A stretch of 64,000 bases of DNA, from positions 62,001 through 126,000 of the forward strand of contig NZ_BATQ01000117.1 in assembly GCF_000739635.1 (NCBI RefSeq), given 5' to 3'. Positions 20,119-26,726 of this stretch are shown in pieces (the first letter of the stretch is position 1; every line of letters begins with the position of its first letter). The notes beneath the pieces were generated by a model that saw only the letters and a list, made by a program, of their open reading frames with translations, was not told the origin of the DNA and searched no databases. This stretch comes from Verrucomicrobium sp. BvORR034. Its GTDB lineage: Bacteria; Verrucomicrobiota; Verrucomicrobiia; Verrucomicrobiales; Verrucomicrobiaceae. The translations under genes were made by a program, and so were the position numbers.

Positions 20119-20147
20119 TTGACAACTTTTTACCGACTGGCTTTTAT
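20119..20147 (+). promoter_or_regulatory. Sigma-70-like promoter pointing antisense into tRNA-Ser
   Basis: A perfect -35 box TTGACA (20119-20124) is followed after exactly 17 nt by TTTTAT (20142-20147), four of six matches to the -10 consensus. On this strand no plus-strand gene follows; the tRNA and the next genes are all on the minus strand. It could drive a small or antisense RNA, or be fortuitous. Confidence 0.35.
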
Positions 20148-20152
20148 CACAA

Positions 20153-20170
20153 CATCACGCTTTGGTGATG
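20153..20170 (-). terminator. Hairpin just 3' of tRNA-Ser
   Basis: CATCAC/GTGATG form a 6-bp stem with a 6-nt loop, 2 nt beyond the encoded CCA end of the tRNA. There is no long T-run on the minus strand, so this may be a processing or weak termination hairpin. Confidence 0.35.
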
Positions 20171-20172
20171 AA

Positions 20173-20262
20173 TGGCGGACAGGGAGGGATTCGAACCCTC
20201 GGTACTATCACTAGTACACACGATTTCCAATCGTGCCCGTTCGACCACTCTGGCACCTGTCC
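20173..20262 (-). tRNA. tRNA-Ser (anticodon GGA), CCA encoded
   Basis: The minus strand folds as a class II tRNA. The 7-bp acceptor stem is GGACAGG/CCTGTCC, with discriminator G and an encoded CCA. The D arm begins GCCAGAGTGGTCGAA. The anticodon loop TTGGAAA gives GGA, which reads UCC/UCU serine codons. A long variable arm (GTACTA...TAGTAC) typical of tRNA-Ser precedes the GGTTCGAATCC T-arm. Confidence 0.96.
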
Positions 20263-20343
20263 TTGGAATTCATTTGAGGACGCGCAGTTTGCGTAGATTC
20301 CGCATTCCCGCAAGTCTTTTTTGCACTTCTAATGAACTGATTT

Positions 20344-20568
20344 TCAATGGCAGCCGCAACCGGTGCCGCAATGCCCACCACCGGATGAAACCGGAGCGGT
20401 CTGCCCCACGCCCATCAGTCCAGCCCCGCCAGTGATGACGCGGCGGACGGGCACTCCCGTCTCGGGATGGCTCGTCAGAGCGGTGTCGCGCATGCTCTGC
20501 TTGATCTCAAAACGCTTCGGGGCTTCCCCTTCCGTCTGGGGGATGGTTTCGTAGGTGTATGTCGCCAT
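20344..20568 (-). CDS. FmdB-like small protein lacking the usual zinc cysteines
   Basis: The start is placed at MATYTYET because FmdB-family proteins begin MPTYEY. The frame extends 11 codons further upstream, but that part does not fit. The body follows the FmdB pattern (FEIKQSM, then PVRRVITGGAGL). The two CxxC pairs that normally bind zinc are missing: the usual CxxC places read TIPQTEG and SHPETG. Instead the C-terminus has a Cys/His cluster, GGGHCGTGCGCH, which could bind metal on its own. The gene starts 30 nt after the FabZ-like gene and is probably in the same operon. FmdB proteins are loosely called regulators, but their role is not settled. Confidence 0.7.
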   Translation of the reverse strand: MATYTYETIPQTEGEAPKRFEIKQSMRDTALTSHPETGVPVRRVITGGAGLMGVGQTAPVSSGGGHCGTGCGCH

Positions 20569-20597
20569 GACTTGAAATACCACGGGCCTCCACGAAT

Positions 20598-21032
20598 TCA
20601 AGCGGACGCCGCGCCGCCACTCAGGGTCACCTGACCTTCCGCCAGCACTTTGTCCCCCACCCTCACCCGGCCCGTGGCCTGAATGAGGCCCCCCATCCTC
20701 CCCTGCACTTCGGCTTCGATCTGCAGCTCGTCGCCCGGGAATGCCGCTCCAAACACTTTCACCGACCGGATCGCCGTCAGTCGAAGATCGGCGAGCGGCG
20801 GGATCACTGTATCCGATTGCGCGGCCACGCCGGCGACCTGGGCAATGGCCTCCACCATCAGCACGGCTGGCATGAGCGGCTGACCAGGAAAGTGCCCGTT
20901 CAGAAAGGCTTCGTCGCCACGCAACCTATAGGTCCCGGTCGCCGACTTCCCTGGCTCAAGGGAAGCGAGAGCATTCACAAATCGGAACTCGGGACCGTGG
21001 GGCAAAGCACGAAGCGCTGAATCGAAATCCAT
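20598..21032 (-). CDS. FabZ-type 3-hydroxyacyl-ACP dehydratase (hotdog fold)
   Basis: This 144-residue protein has the FabZ active-site block NGHFPGQPLMPAVLMVEAIAQ. His47 and Glu61 are spaced 14 residues apart, as in FabZ, where the pair dehydrates (3R)-hydroxyacyl-ACP to trans-2-enoyl-ACP in fatty-acid elongation. The length fits the family. The protein begins with an N-terminal helix, LRALPHGPEFRFVN, where typical FabZ has LPHRYPFLLID, so it is a diverged paralogue. It may serve a special lipid pathway rather than being the housekeeping FabZ. The adjacent FmdB-like gene gives no clear pathway clue. No other fatty-acid genes are in the window. Confidence 0.82.
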   Translation of the reverse strand: MDFDSALRALPHGPEFRFVNALASLEPGKSATGTYRLRGDEAFLNGHFPGQPLMPAVLMVEAIAQVAGVAAQSDTVIPPLADLRLTAIRSVKVFGAAFPGDELQIEAEVQGRMGGLIQATGRVRVGDKVLAEGQVTLSGGAASA

Positions 21033-21111
21033 GCCCCAGCAATGATGACGAAAGGAGTGGGATCAATCTCAAAGTGAGGGATGATTCGCTCGCCCCCTCC
21101 TCTTCCAGTGA

Positions 21112-21933
21112 TCAGGAGTCCTTCATGATCTGAGGGAGGGCCTTGATCAAGATCTCCCGGCTGCGCGGTCCTCCGTATCCATCCTGGTCTTTGTCATCGA
21201 GCAGCAACTCGGCAAAAATCACCTTCCGGTCTGCCTTGGCGGCCCAGCCGACAAACCAGCCCACATGACGCTTCCTGTTCCAAGTGCCATCCGGTTTCCT
21301 TTGAAAGCCGCTGCCTGTTTTGCCTTGAAGCGTCCAGCCATCGTCTGCTTTGAACTGGGGCAGGATCCTCTGCGTCATGTCGCAGGCATGATCTGACACT
21401 GACAACTGCCGCTTCAGGAGCTTTTGCAGGAAGGCCACCTGCTGATCGGGCGAAATCAACAGGGACGACATGACCCAAGACTCGGTGAGACCGTTGTTCT
21501 TTCCCAGATCCCCCGACACATCCTGGTTGCCATAGTTGAACTGCTTAACGTACTTTTCGAAGGAGGCGGTTCCGAGCTGGCGGGTGATTTTCCGGGAGAA
21601 CCAGATCACTGAGATGCTCTCCCACGAGGTGGGATCGATGGTGCGCTGATCTTCCGTGCGAGACGAGTTGTATTCCGCGAGATAGTCCCAAGCGGGCTCA
21701 TGCTCGTTCTTCAAAATGCCCGCATCATAGCCCATGACAGCGAGTGGAACCTTGAAGGTGGAACACGGGCTGTGTGCCACGTCACAGGGACCCTCGCGCA
21801 CGATGATCTTCCCAGTGGCCCCATCAACAATGAGACGACAACTGCGCGCCTTGGCATCCTGAGCGTGGAGGGCGTTGGCTGCCCACAAGATGCAGGCAGC
21901 GACTACGGCACCCCTAAATATCGTCTTCAGCAT
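21112..21933 (-). CDS. Class D (OXA-type) beta-lactamase
   Basis: The ATG at 21933 gives a clean signal peptide (MLKTIFRGAVVAACILWAAN, then ALHAQ), so I prefer it; in-frame starts at 21966 and 21996 would add up to 21 residues. Numbered from 21996, it has all class D blocks: S79-T-F-K82 (acylated Ser and the lysine that is carboxylated in this class), an S-V-I variant of S-x-V at 129-131, Y155-G-N157, and K226-T-G228 followed by W and VGW. The enzyme would open beta-lactam rings in the periplasm. No mobile element or regulator (BlaR type) is nearby, which suggests a resident chromosomal gene. Its spectrum cannot be predicted. Confidence 0.9.
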   Translation of the reverse strand: MLKTIFRGAVVAACILWAANALHAQDAKARSCRLIVDGATGKIIVREGPCDVAHSPCSTFKVPLAVMGYDAGILKNEHEPAWDYLAEYNSSRTEDQRTIDPTSWESISVIWFSRKITRQLGTASFEKYVKQFNYGNQDVSGDLGKNNGLTESWVMSSLLISPDQQVAFLQKLLKRQLSVSDHACDMTQRILPQFKADDGWTLQGKTGSGFQRKPDGTWNRKRHVGWFVGWAAKADRKVIFAELLLDDKDQDGYGGPRSREILIKALPQIMKDS

Positions 21934-22175
21934 GCCAATGAGCGTGCGATGCACAGCCGGCTTCATCAAGAAGAAACACTTCGCGGAGATTCCCATTGGC
22001 GGGACCGCCGCCTCAACAGGACCAAAGGCCCTGCCTCACAGCAGTTCTGGGCAACGCCCAAGGTCTGCAGGTCAAAGACCCATTGAGGGCTGAATTCCCG
22101 ACGTCATCCAGTCTGCCCACGACACACATCCCTGCATCATTAAAGTCTGAAGTTTGGATTCTACACCCGAGCTCC

Positions 22176-22907
22176 TCACTCCTTCTCCACTTCATACCCC
22201 GTAGTGTCCACCTTGAACACGCTGTCCGGGATGGCTCCATTCAGACGATACTCCGTGATCGCGGTGGTCATGCTGGATCCATCGCGCATATGGATGGTGA
22301 GCGCATGCAGGGAACCTTCCTTGATGTTTCCCTTGAGGGTCACCTTGATGACAAAGAGCGCCGCTTTGTTGTCCTTCAATCCCAGCTCGAATGTCCAAAG
22401 GTCTGCGTTGTTGGCATCCTGCTCCCCTCCGCGAACTTTGAATTGCTCCTCGAACTCCTTCAAGGAGATCGCCTGCATGGACTGGATCATGGCAAATCCC
22501 TGTCCCTTTCCATCCTTCTCCTGTGCCTCCAGGGCTTCCTTGCTCCAGACCCGGGCTTTTTTGTCCTTGCCGTCCATCACCCACAAGGAGCCATCCGCCC
22601 CCCGCTGCACCAGGAGATCGGGCCCCTGCCCGACCTGCCAGCGGAAACCACCCGGCTTTTCCATCCAGAGCTGCCCTTCCCGCCTGAGCGGCTTGCGCAC
22701 GCTCTTGAGCTGACGGAGCTGGTCAAACTTGGCCTGGACAGAGGTCACCTTCGAGGCCGAGACCAGCCATTTCTCCAGGGCAGCGCGAGCCTCGTCGGCG
22801 GTGGCTGCGAAAGCTGTCCCCCAAGCCGACATCACCACTAGAAGGCCAAGGGTCGTCCACAATTTGCGAAGTGGAACATCATTGATCAGGCTGAACCAGC
22901 GTGGCAT
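22176..22907 (-). CDS. LolA-like outer-membrane lipoprotein carrier protein
   Basis: This 243-residue protein has a signal peptide (h-region LWTTLGLLVVMSAWGTAFA; cleavage after AFA). The mature part matches the LolA fold: a first helix VTSVQAKFDQLRQLKSV, then RREGQLWMEKPGGFRWQVG, then strand pairs ending YRLNGAIPDSVFKVD. LolA shuttles lipoproteins through the periplasm to the outer membrane. Paralogues of this type also occur with lipid or polyketide clusters, so housekeeping LolA is not certain. It lies 180 nt upstream of the beta-lactamase gene on the same strand. Confidence 0.8.
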   Translation of the reverse strand: MPRWFSLINDVPLRKLWTTLGLLVVMSAWGTAFAATADEARAALEKWLVSASKVTSVQAKFDQLRQLKSVRKPLRREGQLWMEKPGGFRWQVGQGPDLLVQRGADGSLWVMDGKDKKARVWSKEALEAQEKDGKGQGFAMIQSMQAISLKEFEEQFKVRGGEQDANNADLWTFELGLKDNKAALFVIKVTLKGNIKEGSLHALTIHMRDGSSMTTAITEYRLNGAIPDSVFKVDTTGYEVEKE

Positions 22908-22967
22908 TCAGCACACTGCACCACAGTCACAAGGAGGGCAAGCCTCTGGGCAGCCTCGAACAAGAGC

Positions 22968-23003
22968 AAAAAGAGAGACGGCAGGTAATCACCTGTCGTC
23001 TCT
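22968..23003 (-). terminator. Rho-independent terminator of the MFS gene
   Basis: On the minus strand AGAGACGACAGGT and ACCTGCCGTCTCT form a 13-bp stem (one G-U pair) around a 4-nt loop, followed by CTTTTTGC. It lies 39 nt after the stop of the MFS gene at 23043. Confidence 0.92.
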
Positions 23004-23042
23004 GAGTAGTCTGCCTAAGAGTGTTGGCTCAGATCAGCCTCG

Positions 23043-24641
23043 TTACGCCTCCATAGGGCCATTGACCCCACCCGTGATTCGCTCGGTCTCGATCGAAACG
23101 GGCTTGTAGCCGCCAATGGCTTTGAAGTAGCCGAGGAGCAGCAAATAGATCAACGCCATGGTGGCGGGAATGTAGGCATCCGCCTTCAATGTGCGGCGGT
23201 CACCCTCGATGCTGGCTTCCACAACCGACTTCTGAGCGGGGTTGCGCTCTTCAACTTTCACAGCCTGGGCTTCGGACAGTTTCGTGCCGTCCAAGCCATG
23301 CACAGGTTCAAGGAAGAGAAACGAGCTCGGCTTCTCCGCTTTGTACTCCGAGTAGAGAGCAGGATTGCTCTTCTGAAGCTCTTCACTGGAGAAGCGGTCT
23401 TTGGCATAGCCAAGACCAGCAGATCCGAGAAGACCGGCGGACATCATCCCGCAGCCGCCCATGACGGAGATGGCGATGGCACCCGTACGGGGGAAGCGGT
23501 CACTGACCACCGCCAGCATGGTGGGCCAGAAGAAGGTCTTGCCCAAGGCGTAAACCGAGAGAGCAACCATGGCACCGATGAAGGTGGTGATACCGCTGAC
23601 CATGTTCAGGCCGACCACCGCGAGGATGGCGCAGATCAGCAGAAGACCGATCGGGGAGATCTTGAGGTTCTTCTCGATGAAGTGTGCGCAGAAGCGCAGC
23701 AGGAACATCAACAGGGAAGTGAAGACGAAGAGAATCTTGCCCTGAGCCGGCGTGAGGATGTTGCCAGTGATGTTCTGAATCCAGCCGTCCGTGCCAAGCT
23801 CCACAGCGCCCACAAGTACGTGAGTGATGAAGAGGATGAACAGCAGGATCGAACCCACCGAGAACTTCGTCATGAGGGCTACCACGATGAGGATCACCGC
23901 ACCGAGACCGTAGGACACACCCACCGGAAGCTGAAGAGCGTTCTGGAAGAAGAGAACCAGAAGGTAGGAAGCCACGGCACCGCCGAGAAGTCCCACATCC
24001 TTGAGCATTTCGCCCACGCTAAGCCCTTTTTCAGAAGCTTCAGATTTAGGGAAAGACTGCCCCATGAAGGCAACACCGTAGAGAACCGTAGGAAGGAGGA
24101 AGATGCCAAGTTGAAGCTTCCAGCTCAAGTGCGCACCGTCACCCAGCACCCAGCCGATAAGACCACCAAGCACGAGACCTGCAGGCCAGCTGGCGTGGAG
24201 GATGTTGAGGTAATGCGTGCGGTTTTTCGGGAACAAAGTGGCGACAAGCGGGTTGGCCACAGCCTCAAGGGTACCGTTGGCCAGAGCGAAGACGAACGTG
24301 CCCCAATAAAGGAAATTGTAGGCTACTTCCTGAGGCTGCCCTTTGGTGGCTGCAAAAGTGATGAAAGCCGACGCCACATGGAACAGGAACGCTGCTGCGA
24401 CCAGCTTGCCGTATCCAATTTTGTCCACGACCACGCCGCCGATGATGATGCCGAAGCAGAAGCCAGTGAAGCCTGCCCCACCGATCGCTCCAAGCTGCGC
24501 CCCGGTGAAACCGAATTCAGCTGCCCAGTTAGCCAAGATGCCGCCTCGAATGCCGAAGCCGACACCTGCGGCCAGAATGGCCAGGAAGCCTGCCCAAAGC
24601 AGACGGTTTGCGTTGGGGACAATCCCCGCGTTGCTACTCAT
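23043..24641 (-). CDS. MFS transporter (FHS-like paralogue 1)
   Basis: This 532-residue protein has about 12 hydrophobic segments and a major-facilitator pattern, including DKIGYGK between helices 2 and 3. The segment [18 protein letters not shown], then [12 protein letters not shown], recalls the fucose/glucose:H+ symporter type (FHS family). That subfamily is inference, and the substrate is not predictable. A hydrophilic loop at ~430-490 precedes the last helix and the ending GGYKPVSIE. It is 41-nt-scale distant from its own terminator and 139 nt from the upstream paralogue, so the pair is probably an operon or a tandem duplication. The ATG has no clear Shine-Dalgarno. Confidence 0.85.
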   Translation of the reverse strand: MSSNAGIVPNANRLLWAGFLAILAAGVGFGIRGGILANWAAEFGFTGAQLGAIGGAGFTGFCFGIIIGGVVVDKIGYGKLVAAAFLFHVASAFITFAATKGQPQEVAYNFLYWGTFVFALANGTLEAVANPLVATLFPKNRTHYLNILHASWPAGLVLGGLIGWVLGDGAHLSWKLQLGIFLLPTVLYGVAFMGQSFPKSEASEKGLSVGEMLKDVGLLGGAVASYLLVLFFQNALQLPVGVSYGLGAVILIVVALMTKFSVGSILLFILFITHVLVGAVELGTDGWIQNITGNILTPAQGKILFVFTSLLMFLLRFCAHFIEKNLKISPIGLLLICAILAVVGLNMVSGITTFIGAMVALSVYALGKTFFWPTMLAVVSDRFPRTGAIAISVMGGCGMMSAGLLGSAGLGYAKDRFSSEELQKSNPALYSEYKAEKPSSFLFLEPVHGLDGTKLSEAQAVKVEERNPAQKSVVEASIEGDRRTLKADAYIPATMALIYLLLLGYFKAIGGYKPVSIETERITGGVNGPMEA

Positions 24642-24780
24642 GTGTGTGTTATGTATTTGGTTGATGTCTGTCTGGTGAGTGAGGTGAGTCTGGAGGGAAT
24701 GAGTCCCGCGAGAACCCAGAGAACGGCCAAAGCAGCCGCGTTTTTAACAGAAAGGAGGGAGCCCTCAAGGAAAAACTGGC

Positions 24781-26325
24781 CTAGAACCCGGGTTCCGCCT
24801 CTTCGGCGTGACCCAAAGCAACCGGTTTGTAGCCGCCCTTGGCCTTAAAATACAAAAACATGCCCAAATAGCACAAGAACATGAAGGCTGGGAGAATGGC
24901 GATGTTCACGAACACATGCAGCTTGCTCGCAGCCTGGGCCTTCTCCAGTTGCTTGGTCTCTTCGGGAGTCAGAGCCTTGATTTTCGTCTGGTCCAAGCTC
25001 GGCGCGCTGCCGAAGATGGTGGGTTTTTCCTCGCCTTTGACCTTGGCATAGAGGGCAACGTTCTCAGTCGCGGAGAGACGCTTGTCCATGTCCAGGTCCT
25101 GCTTGTAGCCAATCGCCGGAGTGCCCAGCACGCCCAAGAAAAGGACCCCGACGGCTGACACCCCATTCAGCGTCAGCGCCCCACCTTTGGGAAACTGCTC
25201 AGACACCATACCCAACGTCGTACTCCAGAGGAAGGTCTTGCCCAAGGCATACACAGTAGCGGCCCCCAGGATCACCCAACCCGCCGATTGCGACAGGCAG
25301 AGAAGCCCCACCACCGCAATGGCCGCACCTATGACCAGCAGTCCAATAGGCGAGAACTTGTGCACGATCGGGCCTGCATAGAAGCGCAGCGCCGTCATGA
25401 TCACGGACGTGTAAACGAAGATCCAAGTCTCAAAATGAGGAAAGTCCGGCCCACTAAGCTTGAGGAGGTCGGGCATCCAGCCATCCGTGCCTAGTTCGGT
25501 GGTGGCCAACGGTCCGATGGTGATGAGCACAAAGATGAAAAGCCAGTTGCCGAAGGACCGGGTGTATAGCCCCATGGCAATCGCGACCACTGCCGCAATC
25601 GAAAGCACCACCGTGAGCGACGCAGGCTGGCTCATCATCTGCGACACAGCGGGAACCGTCAAAGCCGCGATAATGAAGAAACCCACTGCGCCCACCTCCT
25701 TCAGCATATCCCGGTAGCTCACGCCAGCCGCCACCCGTTCGTTGGCCGGGAACCGGCAGGGAAGGATCAGCGCTGCATAGAGGACCACAGGGATGAAGCA
25801 GGCTCCATACGCCCATTTCAAGTTGGCAGCCTTGTCCACACCGGAGCCCAGCAACACAGCAAAGAGGGCGCCCAAGGCCAGTCCTGCCGGCCAGCCTGCA
25901 TGCAGGATATTGAGCCACTTCGCCTTCTGCCGCGGGAACAGCGTCGCCACCACCGGGTTCACAAAGGCCTCCACGGTGCCATTCCCCACAGAAACCAGCA
26001 GGGTGCTCCAGTAGAACGACTGGTAGCCGTTTGCCCGCAGCGTCAGCACCAGGGCCACCGCGTGGCACAGGACTGCAAAGACAGCAACGGTCTTGTATCC
26101 AATGCGATCAATGATCAGGCTGAAGAAGATGATGCTGAGAGCAAAGGGCCACATGCCCGCTCCGTTGATGGCCCCCTTCTCCTGCTCGGAGAGGTTAAAT
26201 GTGGCCTGAAGGTCGCCAATCGTATTCGCCCTCACCCCAAACACGAAGGAGGTCGCCACGAGGGCGATGAAACACGCCCAAAAAAGGCGCATGTCCGGCC
26301 GGATTGCAGTCGTCGGGTTGGTCAT
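24781..26325 (-). CDS. MFS transporter (FHS-like paralogue 2)
   Basis: The start is placed at 26325 (MTNPTTAIRPDMRLFW), which matches the N-terminus of the neighbour; the frame is open 50 codons further, but that part is not membrane-like. The protein has about 12 helices. It shares GNGTVEAFVNPVVATLFPR, LNILHAGWPAGL and the ending GGYKPV with the next gene, so the two are clearly paralogues. As there, a charged loop (about 60 residues, rich in Lys/Glu) precedes the last helix. The substrate is unknown; a sugar or sugar-derivative symporter is a guess from the family resemblance. Confidence 0.85.
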   Translation of the reverse strand: MTNPTTAIRPDMRLFWACFIALVATSFVFGVRANTIGDLQATFNLSEQEKGAINGAGMWPFALSIIFFSLIIDRIGYKTVAVFAVLCHAVALVLTLRANGYQSFYWSTLLVSVGNGTVEAFVNPVVATLFPRQKAKWLNILHAGWPAGLALGALFAVLLGSGVDKAANLKWAYGACFIPVVLYAALILPCRFPANERVAAGVSYRDMLKEVGAVGFFIIAALTVPAVSQMMSQPASLTVVLSIAAVVAIAMGLYTRSFGNWLFIFVLITIGPLATTELGTDGWMPDLLKLSGPDFPHFETWIFVYTSVIMTALRFYAGPIVHKFSPIGLLVIGAAIAVVGLLCLSQSAGWVILGAATVYALGKTFLWSTTLGMVSEQFPKGGALTLNGVSAVGVLFLGVLGTPAIGYKQDLDMDKRLSATENVALYAKVKGEEKPTIFGSAPSLDQTKIKALTPEETKQLEKAQAASKLHVFVNIAILPAFMFLCYLGMFLYFKAKGGYKPVALGHAEEAEPGF

Positions 26326-26522
26326 GGGAGAGAGCGAGGAGGCTGAGGAAAAAACGAGTGGAACCCAGTACGGAGTTCCAAGCGCGGCATTGCAACAAAA
26401 CCGCCACTCCAAGGCAATCCCTTTCTCCACTCCTGCCCGGCGTTGTGTTGCCCCCCTCTCCCACTCCCCATCCACGGCAACTTCCCGATTGCCCGGATTC
26501 CTTCCCCATCCTAGGTTGCCCC

Positions 26523-26726
26523 ATGCTCTCTCCTGCCATGATCGCCCTGCTGCGCTGCCCCAATACCAAGCAGCCGCTGCGTCTGGCCACGGCTGCGGAA
26601 AAGAGTGCCCACGGCATTCCTACGGACGAGGAAGCCCTGGCCGCAGAGGACGGCAGCCGGCTCTACCGGACAGTCAATGAAATGCCTGTGTTGCTTCCCT
26701 CAGCCGAGGTGGTCGCCACCGGGTAG
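26523..26726 (+). CDS. Trm112/UPF0434-like small protein
   Basis: The 67-residue reading MLSPAMIALLRCPNTKQPL...LYRTVNEMPVLLP follows the Trm112 pattern (CP.t..PL ... Y.i.d.IPvmLp). In eukaryotes and archaea Trm112 is a zinc-binding partner that activates methyltransferases; bacterial copies are poorly known. Here only one of the four zinc cysteines is present (Cys12), so zinc binding is unlikely. The ATG at 26523 fits the family start; the frame is open upstream but without similarity. Its 3' end overlaps the convergent gene at 26663 by 64 nt. Confidence 0.72.
   Translation: MLSPAMIALLRCPNTKQPLRLATAAEKSAHGIPTDEEALAAEDGSRLYRTVNEMPVLLPSAEVVATG

Larger units (their letters stand above)
19951..20172. 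other. Intergenic region with sigma-70-like promoter on plus strand
   Basis: No gene is visible in this 222-nt gap between the DUF892 gene and tRNA-Ser. It holds a -35/-10 pair (20119-20147) and a hairpin at the 3' side of the tRNA gene (20153-20170), both listed separately. Confidence 0.5.

Noticed and set aside
20172-20435. ORF beginning [16 protein letters not shown]
   Set aside because: This is the well-known false protein from reading a tRNA-Ser gene backwards; it covers the tRNA.
23298-24848. Long plus-strand ORF of 516 codons
   Set aside because: It is antisense to the MFS gene; its His/Arg/Glu/Asp-rich text is the complement of membrane-helix codons.
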